Both the position numbers and the translations under genes were made by a program. Of a stretch of 43,585 nt of DNA, positions 1 to 8,396 are shown in pieces. A model generated the notes under the pieces. That model did no database searches. It saw nothing but the letters and a program-made list of their open reading frames with translations, and was not told the DNA's origin. Source of the DNA: JAGVUD01 sp052033935 (GTDB taxonomy: Bacteria > Armatimonadota > UBA5829 > DSUL01); assembly GCA_052033935.1 (NCBI GenBank), contig JBPOJE010000015.1:1-43585 (forward strand). Reading direction: 5' to 3'. Each line of letters starts with the position of its first letter. The first letter of the stretch is position 1.

Positions 1-1
1 G

Positions 2-784
2 GAAGGGGAAGCCAAGAAACTGGGCGTCACCCTCCTGGTCCAGGGTACCAACAAGGAGACCGACGTCACCCAGCAGATCAACATCGTCCAGAACTTCATC
101 ACCCAGCAGGTGGACGCCATCGTCATCGCCCCGGCCGACTCAAGGTCGCTCGTGCCCGTCTGCAAGAGAGCCCTGGAGGCGGGCATCGTCGTGGTCAACA
201 TTGACAATCGCTTCGACAGCCAGGTGCTTGCGGAGAAGGGCGTAAAGCTGCCGTTCGTGGGGCCCGACAATCGCAAGGGCGCCCGGCTGGCGGGGGAGGC
301 GCTCGCTGCGAAACTGAAGGCCGGCGACAGCGTCGCAATCATCGAAGGCGCTCCGAATGCGTTCAACGGAATCCAGCGCAAGTTGGGGTTTGAGGACGCC
401 GTGAAGGCGGCCGGGCTGAAGATCGCCAGCTCGCAGACGGCGTACTGGGAGATGGACAAGGCCAATCAGGTTGTCGCCTCCATCATCACCGGTCACAGCA
501 ACCTGAAGGGCATTATGTGCGCGAACGACAACATGGCGCTTGGGGCGGTGGCGGCGCTGAAAGCTGCGAACAGGCTCGATGACGTGCTTGTCGTCGGGTT
601 CGACAATATCTCCGCGGTCCAGCAGAGCATCCGGGACGGCAGGATTCTGGCGACGGTTGACCAGCACGGCGACAAGCTGGCTGTTTACGGCATCGAGTAT
701 GCGCTGGAGATGCTGAAGAACGGAAGCACGCCCTCGGACAAGGAGACTCCGGTTGATCTGATTACGCCGGAGAGCTTGCGCTAG
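2..784 (+). CDS. Sugar ABC transporter substrate-binding protein (5' end outside window)
   Basis: The reading frame is open from base 2 and ends with TAG at 782-784, so signal peptide and N-terminus lie upstream. The visible 260 residues match the periplasmic-binding-protein fold of the ribose/RbsB type (Peripla_BP_4): the segment QVDAIVIAPADS, the hinge region VVVNIDNRFD, FVGPDNRKGARLAGE, GIMCANDNMALGAV and VVGFDN are all typical of this family. It would capture a sugar outside the inner membrane and deliver it to the permease that starts 6 bases after its stop codon. The real ligand cannot be read from the sequence. No ATPase gene is visible; it is probably upstream of the window. Family assignment is secure; substrate is unknown. 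Confidence 0.9.
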   Translation, partial: EGEAKKLGVTLLVQGTNKETDVTQQINIVQNFITQQVDAIVIAPADSRSLVPVCKRALEAGIVVVNIDNRFDSQVLAEKGVKLPFVGPDNRKGARLAGEALAAKLKAGDSVAIIEGAPNAFNGIQRKLGFEDAVKAAGLKIASSQTAYWEMDKANQVVASIITGHSNLKGIMCANDNMALGAVAALKAANRLDDVLVVGFDNISAVQQSIRDGRILATVDQHGDKLAVYGIEYALEMLKNGSTPSDKETPVDLITPESLR

Positions 785-790
785 CCCGCT

Positions 791-1738
791 ATGGAAGGAC
801 ATGGGGCGCGTCAGCTTCGATCGGTCGCGGCGGAGTACCTGGTTATGGCGCTCGTGCTCGCCGGGCTTGTGGCCGTCTTCAGCCTCAGTGCTCCGAACTT
901 CTTCACTGCCACCACGTTCAGGACGATAGCCAATCAGGTGCCCGCCGCCGTAATCATCGCGGTGGGGATGACCTTCGTGCTGATCATCGCGGGCATTGAC
1001 CTGTCCGTCGGAGGGGTTCTGGCTTTCAGCGGTGCGGTGCTCGGCATTGGGATGGTGGATTACGGGCTGCCGCTGCCGGTGGCAGTCGTGGCTTGCCTCG
1101 TTGCTGGCGCCGTCTGCGGAGCCCTGAACGGGCTGGTGGTGATCCGCTGGGCCATTCCGCCATTCATCGTGACGCTGGGGATGATGGAGATCACGCGTGG
1201 CGCGGCCTACATGGTGACGGACTCCCAGACGCAGTACATCGGCTCGCAGGTCGAGGTCATATCGGAAGCCTCGCTGGCGGGTCTGTCGTTTCCGTTCCTG
1301 CTTGCGTTTCTGCTGGTCATCGCGGGGCAGATTACCCTCGCGCGCACGAAGTTCGGGCGCTATATGATAGCCCTGGGAACCAGCGAGGAGGCGGCGCGGC
1401 TCTCGGGTGTGAACACCCGGATGGTGAAACTGGCGGTCTTCACGCTCTCCGGGCTGCTCTGCGCGGTGGCGGCGGTCATCAACTGTGCGCGGATGGCCTC
1501 GGCCGACCCGAACGCGGGCAGCGGCGCCGAGCTTCAGGCTATCGCGGCGGTGGTCATCGGTGGCACGAGCCTGATGGGCGGGCGCGGCTCTGTCGCCGCC
1601 TCGTTCTTCGGGGTGCTGATCATCGCCGTGCTCGGCGCGGGCCTGGCTCAGGTGGGCGCTCAGGAACCGGCCAAGCGGCTGATCACCGGCTGCGTCATCG
1701 TCGCCGCCGTCATTCTGGATCATTACCGCCACCGCTGA
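791..1738 (+). CDS. Sugar ABC transporter permease, RbsC type
   Basis: A 315-residue, very hydrophobic protein of the BPD_transp_2 family (RbsC/XylH/AraH permeases). Several membrane segments are plain, and the family motif region GIDLSVGGVLAFSGAVLG lies near residues 75-92, followed by the conserved GALNGLVVIRWAIPPFIVTLG and, near the C-terminus, AIAAVVIGGTSLMGGRGSV. It would form the membrane channel through which the sugar held by the upstream binding protein enters the cytoplasm. The two genes are 6 bases apart and surely co-transcribed. The ATG at 791 has only a weak ribosome site; the ATG at 845, preceded by GGAG, is an alternative start but would clip the first membrane segment. No second permease or ATPase follows. 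Confidence 0.92.
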   Translation: MEGHGARQLRSVAAEYLVMALVLAGLVAVFSLSAPNFFTATTFRTIANQVPAAVIIAVGMTFVLIIAGIDLSVGGVLAFSGAVLGIGMVDYGLPLPVAVVACLVAGAVCGALNGLVVIRWAIPPFIVTLGMMEITRGAAYMVTDSQTQYIGSQVEVISEASLAGLSFPFLLAFLLVIAGQITLARTKFGRYMIALGTSEEAARLSGVNTRMVKLAVFTLSGLLCAVAAVINCARMASADPNAGSGAELQAIAAVVIGGTSLMGGRGSVAASFFGVLIIAVLGAGLAQVGAQEPAKRLITGCVIVAAVILDHYRHR

Positions 1739-1860
1739 TGCGGCGCGCGCTGCCAAAGGCCGGCCCGGGTCTCTTGGGACCGTCCAACGAAACGATGTTG
1801 CGTTCCCTTGAGCAGATGGACTGTCAGCCCTTGACGGCCGCTGCTGCCATGGAACGGCCG

Positions 1861-1883
1861 GTAGCCTAGCCCCTTGTGGGCGT
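1861..1883 (+). repeat. 23-bp dispersed repeat, copy 1
   Basis: A 23-base sequence starting GTAGCCTAGCCCC and ending TTGTGGGCGT is repeated exactly at 14630-14652. Here it lies between the permease and the IS110 transposase stop codon, so it may mark or lie next to the insertion sequence end. The sequences on either side of the two copies differ. Its nature is unknown. Confidence 0.75.
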
Positions 1884-1896
1884 TTCTGCCGCAGTG

Positions 1897-3191
1897 TTAC
1901 CGCAACTTTTTGACGCAAGCCCGGCCATGTGCTATGCTGAAGCCGTGCGGTTTGCGCCGGCGGGTGTTTCGGACTCCCTCTGTCAAGATGCGTGGTGAAT
2001 GCGCCTCCTTCATCTGCAGGTGGTATGCTTCTGAGTAAGGTGTGCGTGTTTGCAGGATCGCGTAGATTATCTCGACGAGTTGGTTCGCGACTGCTCTCAG
2101 CGCGCGGCCGTAAGACTTGCCCTCGGATGGGCGCCTGTCGTAGAGCTCCCTGGCCCATCCGCAGCAGGTGATGGCCGACTGACTGGCCATATGCAGCGCC
2201 TGCCGCACCCGCCGGTTGCAGGCCCGACGATAGCGTACCTCGCAGTATTTGCCGCTGTGGATCGTAACCGGGCAGGAGCCTGCGAAGGCCTTCAAGGTTC
2301 TGATGTCGCTGAAGCGGCTCAGGTCGGAGCCAAGCTCCGCGGCAAGAACGGGTCCCAGGGTGGAGGCGACTCCCGGCAGGGAGTCCAGCAGCGGCTTGTT
2401 CGGATGGTTCTTATAGGCCTCCCTGATCTCGTCTTCGATGGCTTTCAGCTCGTCCAGCACGCTCCGCATCTGTCGCAGCAGTGACTTGACGGCCACCGGG
2501 TAAGCCTTGGCCACGCTTGCCGACGGCGTCGGCTGCGGCGAGGTGAGTTTGGCCCGGATGAGCCCTGCCTTTCGCAGCGCAGCCTTCTCCTTTGCGCCCT
2601 GCTCCCGGAGAATGTCGGCGATCCCTGCCTCAGAAACCGTCCTGGCCTGCGCGTAGGACGGATACTTCAGCAGAAAGCTCACATCCTTAGGGGTATCCAG
2701 GGCGCTGAACAACTCAAGGGCCAGCGGGAAGTAACGCTTCAGCGCCGCTGTGAGCTCGTTTGAGATGGCAACCTTCCGGCGCGTCAGACCTTCGCGCGTG
2801 CGTGTCAGAACCCGCAGCACGAAGCTCTCCTCATCCAGAGGAGACAGCGCGTTGAACAGGTGAGGGTCCGTTCTCACCGCGTCGGCCAGGACAAAGGCAT
2901 CGAAGCTGTCGGACTTGGACGAACTCATCCGATGCCGATCTCTGAACCGGTCCGTCTGCCTGGGATTCAGGAAGTACAACCTGTAGCCACACTCCAGAAG
3001 AAAGTCCACAAGCAGAGAGTCTTGCGTCTCGATCGCGAGACGGACATCTTCGGCAAGGACAGCGTGCTTCGAAAGGCGCTCGTGAGCCGCCTCAAAGCCC
3101 GTATGGCTGTGTGAGATCTCGAAAGCCTCGAGCTTGGCTCCCGCCTCGTCCAACACGCTTTGTCAGCCCAGTCAACTCCTACGTAGATCAT
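1897..3191 (-). pseudogene. IS110-family transposase, frameshifted near the N-terminus
   Basis: The long frame (3156 to 1897) encodes most of an IS110/IS116/IS902 transposase: the glutamate of AIETQD and the aspartates of SDSFDAFVLAD belong to the N-terminal DEDD RuvC-like domain, and LLDSLPGVASTLGPVLAAEL through RRACNRRVRQALHMA is the C-terminal Tnp_IS110 domain with its serine region. The genuine start is ATG at 3191: the first residues MIYVGVDWADKA carry the first catalytic Asp, but they are in a different frame. The sequence jumps frame around 3157, where the usual H-x-V-C-V stretch before LDEAGAKLE is missing. A short deletion is the simplest explanation, so the element is probably inactive. 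IS110 enzymes are DNA-guided by a bridge RNA from the element's non-coding end; see findings. Terminal sequences were not delimited. Confidence 0.85.
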
Positions 3192-3415
3192 CGGGCAAGA
3201 GCGGTGCATGTGTGGCCCAAATACGTCCCTATATTGGCGCTCGCAGCGCGACTCCCTATTAGTATTCAGCCTTCTGCAAGCGGGCGGTCCGAAACAGGTC
3301 GTCCTAAGGCAACCGGGATTTGATGGTCCTGAATGCAGAAACCGCCCCACTCATGCTCCGTCCGACACAAATGCTACCATATAGGATTGGAAAGTTGGAC
3401 GGGCCAGCTACTTCA

Positions 3416-3526
3416 GTAGTGGAGAACGTGAACTACCTGCACGCCAATCCGGTCCGCGGCGGTCTGGCCGCCGGCGTCATTGACAGGGCCCGTTGGAGAA
3501 TCGAAAGTCTCAGGGGTCAACCCTGA
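3416..3526 (+). pseudogene. C-terminal remnant of a REP-associated (Y1, RAYT) transposase
   Basis: A short frame ending at TGA 3524-3526 contains NYLHANPVRGGLAAG followed by RARWRIES. This corresponds to the conserved C-terminal YIHxNPVRxGLV...WxxSS segment of Y1-family REP-associated tyrosine transposases (RAYT/IS200-like). The HUH motif and the catalytic Tyr region upstream are absent, so only the tail survives. It abuts the IS110 relic. The window also holds several REP-like palindrome pairs, the usual substrates of RAYTs, so a functional copy may exist elsewhere in the genome. Confidence 0.7.
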
Positions 3527-3569
3527 AATCCGAAACACCACAACCCGAAACATCAAAAGGAGCTTCTAG

Positions 3570-4127
3570 CTAATTCCGCAGCCGGATGCCGCCTATCTGG
3601 CATCTACTTCCCTCATCCCAGTTGTTGATGAGGATGATACTCAACTGAACAGCATAACGGACGGTACTGTGACAGTGAGCTTTGACATTCCACTGCAGGC
3701 TTTCACTGTCCCAGATTCTTGGAACACCTGGAACTCTCCGCCGGATGCGGAGACCGCAACTCCTAGGGTGTTGTGCACGCAGGGGCAGTCATCGCTGTTC
3801 ATGTCATTCTCACAACCACTAACCACTTTTGGTTTTGAGTCTGAGCCGAACAATTTTTCTTTTTTCCAGATGATCGCGGCGTTCTACAACGGAGCTAATC
3901 TGATCGGACCCATAGTGCAGGTCGTTGATGGAGATGGCGGATCCAGGCTTTTTGCAGCATCTGACATCGGGGCCTTCACCGGAGTGCGAGTGAGCATGGA
4001 CGGCGATTTCGCGGTAGCTTAGCTTCGCTACGACCTGGCTACGCCGGTTCCCGAGCCCGCCTCATCGTTGGTGCTCGTGACAGGGAGCATTCTGGGCCTT
4101 TTGGCTCACCGCCGCACGCGCAGCTAA
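3570..4127 (+). pseudogene. PEP-CTERM protein gene lacking its 5' end, with an in-frame TAG
   Basis: From 3570 to TAA at 4125-4127 one frame reads as a secreted all-beta protein (TVSFDIPLQAF, FGFESEPNNFSFF, NGANLIGPI) ending in a PEP-CTERM sorting signal: TPVPEPASSLVLVTG, a hydrophobic helix, then HRRTRS. The signal peptide is missing; the frame is closed by TAG at 3567-3569 and the coding similarity starts abruptly, just after the RAYT relic. A second lesion is TAG at 4020-4022, 34 codons before the sorting signal, between DFAVA and LRYDL. Without readthrough the protein would lose its sorting signal. The region is visibly less GC-rich than its neighbours. Probably a decayed gene; PEP-CTERM family recognition is firm. 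Confidence 0.8.
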
Positions 4128-4154
4128 CCAAAGCTCAAGATGCAACTATTGTGC

Positions 4155-4185
4155 AACGGGAGGTCTTCGGGCCTCCCGTTCTTTG
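4155..4185 (+). terminator. Rho-independent terminator with UUCG tetraloop
   Basis: An 11-base-pair stem (AACGGGAGG pairs with CCTCCCGTT, closed by a T-G and a C-G pair) is capped by TTCG, the very stable C(UUCG)G loop, and followed by CTTTGTGGTTT. It lies 28 bases after the PEP-CTERM pseudogene stop and insulates the next gene from it. Confidence 0.75.
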
Positions 4186-4327
4186 TGGTTTGCACGTCGC
4201 CGGAAAGCCGATATGATTCTGCGAGCACTGGTGGCCAGCCTATAATACCGACGCGATGCATTCGCGTCGTATGCTGCGGCTCTGACAGGCCCGCAGGATG
4301 GATGGAAACGCAAGACACGCTCTGCCC

Positions 4328-4356
4328 TTGACACCCCTCGGCGGATGCCGTAGTCT
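4328..4356 (+). promoter_or_regulatory. Candidate sigma-70 promoter for the 4419 gene
   Basis: TTGACA (4328-4333) is a perfect -35 hexamer, followed after exactly 17 bases by TAGTCT (4351-4356) as a weaker -10. The GTG start of the secreted glycoside hydrolase is 62 bases downstream. A perfect TATAAT also occurs at 4241-4246 but without a good -35. Confidence 0.5.
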
Positions 4357-4418
4357 GAACAGGGCACTCCGCGTAACGCCCCTGAACGCCGCGTGGGAGT
4401 GCCACAAGGAAGGTCATC

Positions 4419-7400
4419 GTGAATCGTCAGATCGCCCTGCTCCTGTTCTTCGCCGTCCTGTTCGCGTCTCTCGCGATTGCGGCGTCAGCCGCTGTGGAAC
4501 CCGTCAGCCCGGACGAGGCAGCGGCATGGCTGCGCTACACCATCCCGCTGCCGAAAACCGTCGCCATCGGGTCCGCCGTCACTGTCGCCCCCGCACAGAT
4601 CGCCATCGTTCCGGCGGCTTCAACGGACATCGTTGCCGTTCAGGCGTGCAAAGAGCTTCGTGAGACACTGCACCTCGCCGAAAACGCGCCGAACCCGCCG
4701 TCCCCCGCCTTCACCATCACTCTCGTGCTCGGCGGAGAAGAGTCCCAGCCCCTCGATGCGCTCAATAACAACGAGCAGGCTTCGAAGGTCACCGTGGAGC
4801 CGGGCAACACGGGCCTGCGAATCGTTGCGCTGGAGCCGCGCGGCCTCTACTACGGGGTCAAGACGCTTCAGCAGCTTATCGCGCCGTATGCGTCCGAATC
4901 TGCCGCCCGCATTCCGCTCATTGAGATGACTGACTGGCCCGACATCGCGGACCGCGGCCTGTGGGGATGTGATCACTTTGCCTGGCTGCGATGGCTGGCC
5001 GACCGCAAGATGAATATCGGCGAGCAGATCTCCGCGCGCAGCGTTTCCTCCGACGGCGCCGGCCACTCCTGGCTCAAGGAGGGGCGCGAGCCGATGGTCA
5101 CCGAGGGGCCATACTACGGCCTGAAACCGGTTCCGGCGGTGCTGCATCTGGAGCAGGTGTGGGCGAGCGGGCTGTTCACCTACTATCCGCAGCTCATCGG
5201 CGCCGGAGGCCAGTACGGCGCCATCTGCTATTCACAGCCCGAGTTCGTCAATGTGCTTGCGGACTGGATCGTGGAGCTTCGCAGCCTGCCATTCGTGGAG
5301 GAAGTGGACGTCTGGATGACTGAGAACCTGCACGGCGCGGGCGGGTGCAAGTGCGCTCAGTGCTCGCAGTGGAACCGCGACGTTCTGGAAGCAAACACCA
5401 TCGTGGCTGCGTGGCAGCAGGCGAAGCAGCGCATGGGTGTCCCCATCGGCCTGCGCATACTCACGTCCGAAGAGACCGAATCCAGCAATGCAGAGGTATT
5501 CGCTTCGCTCCCGCCCGAGGTCAAGGTCTGGTATTATCACAGCCTCTACACCTACACATCCGGCAGGACTGGCGTCGTCAGCGGCGATACTGCCAACTAC
5601 GCCGCCAGCGGGCGCTATGCGGGCGTCTGCCCGAGCCTCGCCTCCATCGGCTCTTCCCAGCCATTCCAGAGCGCCGAGTTCGCCAAGTACCGGATGACCG
5701 AATTTGTCGAGAAGGGCATGAGCGGATACATCGGCTATGCGACACCCGCGCCGCTTGTGAAATTCGTCGGATACAACGTCGAGGCGGTGGCCGAGTTTTC
5801 GTGGAACCTGAACGGACGCAGCACGCGTGAGTTCGCGCTGTCGCATGCCGTGCGCAAGGGCCTGTCCGACCCGGAAATGTTCGCGGAATGGGCGGAAGCG
5901 GCCGGTAAGCTGGAGTTCGATCTCAACGGTTCGGAGTGGCCGACGTGCGACGGAAGGTACTTCCCCGGTTATGTGGCGGACAAACTGCGGGCGGGAAAGC
6001 TTCCGGCGCTTGGCGAGGCCTACCCGGGGTTCCGGGGGCCGTGGGGCGAGTTCAAGTCTGCCGCGCAACTCGAAGGCGGCGTGGTGCTCGCGGCCAAAGC
6101 CCTCAGGCTGGCCAAGCAGATGGGCAGCGACGAGTACTGGTACGAGAGCCTCTACATTGACGGCCTCGTCAACTCGCTGAGAGCGCTCTACAAGCTCAAG
6201 GGTCTCGTGGTGAATGGAACCGTCAGCGCCGCCAACCGCGAGACTGCGCGCTACTGGTTCGGGGTGTACGTCAACAGCCTGAAGCAGTCCATCGGGGCCG
6301 TGCAGAACTGGAATCTCGCCGTAAACGGCGAGTCGGAGAGCGTGACGAACGTGGTGACGAAGATGCAGCGCTGCATCTATGGCGAAGACGGCACGGCCAA
6401 CCCGGGCATGCTGCGCGTCGCATCCGACTGCGGATGCACTCCGAACCTCGCATACCACGCCATCCCCGCCATCAGCATTCCGGATGCCCGGCGTCTTGGC
6501 CCCGGCGCGATTGTCCGGCTGTACGGCGACATCGTGAGCGGGGCAAACGGCTCCAGCTGTTTTGTGCAGCAGGCGGACCGCGCAGCGGGAATCAGGGTAA
6601 GCTCGTCCGTTGCTATTCCCGCCCCGGGGCCTGTGGCGCTCATCGGTCTGGTCAGCCTCAGCAACGGAGAGCTTGTGGTGAATGCCGACATCCTGCAGGC
6701 GGCTGGCGCGGCGCATAGCGCCGTCCCGCTCAGGCTGAGGGCAAGCGCGCTGGGTGGCGCAGCCGCCGGACAGCAGCCCGCCGTGATGGAAATGCTCCCC
6801 GGCGCGGCCGATCCGGTCGCCGCCACCGGGTTGAACACCATGGGCCTGTTTGCGCGCATCGTCGGGTGGGTCCGGTATGTGGGCAGCGACTTCTTCTATC
6901 TCGACGACGGTGCCGGATGCAAAGACGGCTCGGGGCATCCGGGTGTGCGTGTCGTTTGCGCCGGCCCGGCCGCCCCCAAACCCGCGCTCGGAACGCTTGT
7001 CCGGGCGGACGGCATGGTCAGCACCTACTACGAGCGCTCACACAACTGGCGCGCCCTCTACCTCGCCGACGCGTCCACTGTCGTGAAGCTCGCCGACCCG
7101 GAGCCACCGCCCAACACACCTCCTCACATAGACATGCAGCCCGTCAGCCGGACCGTGTGCACTGGCGGCACGGCCACGTTCACCATCAGCGCGGGAGGAA
7201 GCACGCCTCTCAGCTTCCGCTGGCGCAAAGGGACGGCAGAACTCGATGACGGCGATCGCATCTCAGGCGCGGCGACGGATCTCTTGACCATTTCCGGCGT
7301 CAGCGCTGCCGACGCCGCCAGCGATTACAACTGCGTCGTCACCAACGACTTCGGCTCCAGAACATCTGTGAGCGTGTCTCTCACCGTATCGAACGGCCCG

Positions 7401-8366
7401 GCGCCGCCCGCCGCGCTCAACACCACCACGACCACATCGGCGATAACCTGGCGGTGGTCCGCTTCGGCCGGCGCGGACGGGTACCGGCTCTTCACAGCGC
7501 CGAGCGGCGGAACGCAGATCGGTGGCGTCCTCAACGAAACGTCGCACACCGAAACCGGCTTCGATCCCGGCACATCGGCGGCCAGGTACGTCGAAGCCTT
7601 CAACTCCTGCGGAGCTTCCACCCGCACTCAACTCTTTGCCACCACCGTGCCGCGCTTCTGCGTGGAGAACGGCGACTTCGAGGGCGGTTTCACTGCCGGA
7701 GTCGGCAATCACTGGACGCGCATTGGGAGCCTAGGTACGTTCAGCCAAGACATCAGCATCCGCTACGAGGGAACGAGCAGCCAGAGGATATCCGACCCCA
7801 TAGCCGGAGACCCGTTCAGTTCATGGATCTACCAGAAGCTCAACGTCCAGCCCGGCCGCAACTACACCGCCAGCATGTTGCACCGCAGGGAGGTGACAAA
7901 CGGCGCGGTGGCGCAGCTCGGGGTGAATCTGACCGGCGCTCTGACTCCCGACCTTGCGACGGATGGGATCGGCGACGCCGGAGAGTGGCGCAACAAGGGA
8001 ATCAGCTTCACTGCAGGGTCAACCGGCAAGATGACCGTGATGCTGCGCGTGGGCTCCAATGGCGGCGACACGACGGCGCGCATTGATCTCGTGCGAGTGC
8101 GGCCGCAGGCCCCGGCGTCCACCGGCGGGTCCACCACCATTGCCCCCGGAAGCAGCGCGACGATCACCGCAGGCGGCGGTTTCGGAGGAGCGCCGTCCGA
8201 GATGCATTGGTACACCGGGCCGAATGGCACGGGAACGCATGCGGGAACGGGCCTCAGCCTTGTGGTGAGTCCCGCCGCGACAACGAGCTACTATCCGCGC
8301 TGGGAGCCGAACGGGCCGTGCCCGTCGGATGACGGTGCCGCGGTTAAGGTGACGGTGAGCGGGTAA
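4419..8366 (+). CDS. Large secreted glycoside-hydrolase-like protein with OB-like, Ig-like and carbohydrate-binding modules
   Basis: A 1315-residue exported protein. Start is GTG 4419, preceded by AAGGAAGG. Residues 1-26 form a signal peptide. Residues about 46-170 resemble the GH20b/chitobiase-type domain that precedes beta-hexosaminidase-like barrels (GLYYGVKTLQQLIAP, IEMTDWPDIADRGLWG). Residues 170-500 look like a TIM barrel with EEVDVWMTENLH and a CxCxxC motif (GGCKCAQC), as in DUF4838/GH20-related proteins. Two OB-like modules follow (about 690-800 and 805-890), then an Ig-like domain (about 900-990, WRKG...DYNCVVTN), an FN3-like stretch, a carbohydrate-binding-like jelly roll beginning NGDFEGG (about 1078-1225) and a terminal Ig-like domain. 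It probably degrades an extracellular polysaccharide; the bond cleaved is unknown. It stands alone, converging with the gene ending at 8397. Confidence 0.85.
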   Translation: MNRQIALLLFFAVLFASLAIAASAAVEPVSPDEAAAWLRYTIPLPKTVAIGSAVTVAPAQIAIVPAASTDIVAVQACKELRETLHLAENAPNPPSPAFTITLVLGGEESQPLDALNNNEQASKVTVEPGNTGLRIVALEPRGLYYGVKTLQQLIAPYASESAARIPLIEMTDWPDIADRGLWGCDHFAWLRWLADRKMNIGEQISARSVSSDGAGHSWLKEGREPMVTEGPYYGLKPVPAVLHLEQVWASGLFTYYPQLIGAGGQYGAICYSQPEFVNVLADWIVELRSLPFVEEVDVWMTENLHGAGGCKCAQCSQWNRDVLEANTIVAAWQQAKQRMGVPIGLRILTSEETESSNAEVFASLPPEVKVWYYHSLYTYTSGRTGVVSGDTANYAASGRYAGVCPSLASIGSSQPFQSAEFAKYRMTEFVEKGMSGYIGYATPAPLVKFVGYNVEAVAEFSWNLNGRSTREFALSHAVRKGLSDPEMFAEWAEAAGKLEFDLNGSEWPTCDGRYFPGYVADKLRAGKLPALGEAYPGFRGPWGEFKSAAQLEGGVVLAAKALRLAKQMGSDEYWYESLYIDGLVNSLRALYKLKGLVVNGTVSAANRETARYWFGVYVNSLKQSIGAVQNWNLAVNGESESVTNVVTKMQRCIYGEDGTANPGMLRVASDCGCTPNLAYHAIPAISIPDARRLGPGAIVRLYGDIVSGANGSSCFVQQADRAAGIRVSSSVAIPAPGPVALIGLVSLSNGELVVNADILQAAGAAHSAVPLRLRASALGGAAAGQQPAVMEMLPGAADPVAATGLNTMGLFARIVGWVRYVGSDFFYLDDGAGCKDGSGHPGVRVVCAGPAAPKPALGTLVRADGMVSTYYERSHNWRALYLADASTVVKLADPEPPPNTPPHIDMQPVSRTVCTGGTATFTISAGGSTPLSFRWRKGTAELDDGDRISGAATDLLTISGVSAADAASDYNCVVTNDFGSRTSVSVSLTVSNGPAPPAALNTTTTTSAITWRWSASAGADGYRLFTAPSGGTQIGGVLNETSHTETGFDPGTSAARYVEAFNSCGASTRTQLFATTVPRFCVENGDFEGGFTAGVGNHWTRIGSLGTFSQDISIRYEGTSSQRISDPIAGDPFSSWIYQKLNVQPGRNYTASMLHRREVTNGAVAQLGVNLTGALTPDLATDGIGDAGEWRNKGISFTAGSTGKMTVMLRVGSNGGDTTARIDLVRVRPQAPASTGGSTTIAPGSSATITAGGGFGGAPSEMHWYTGPNGTGTHAGTGLSLVVSPAATTSYYPRWEPNGPCPSDDGAAVKVTVSG

Positions 8367-8396
8367 GCCGCGCGCGGCGCTGAGCCTGGTGCCCGG

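Noticed and set aside
140..2158. A very long open frame on the minus strand antisense to the ABC transporter genes
   Set aside because: High GC leaves antisense frames open; its composition (Arg, Asp, His-rich, no domains) is not protein-like and it crosses two well-recognised genes.
1897..3191. Programmed ribosomal frameshift in the IS110 transposase
   Set aside because: IS110 enzymes are not known to use frameshifting, no slippery heptamer is seen at the junction, and residues normally present are missing, which points to a deletion.
4241..4246. Perfect TATAAT as the main promoter of the 4419 gene
   Set aside because: No acceptable -35 at 16-18 bases and it is 170 bases from the start codon; the 4328 promoter is better.
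5232..6938. A 568-codon minus-strand frame inside the large secreted protein gene
   Set aside because: Overlaps a recognised coding region in full; low-complexity composition; no motif.
8367..8378. GCCGCGCGCGGC palindrome between the convergent genes
   Set aside because: It has no loop and no T-run, so it is unlikely to be a terminator.
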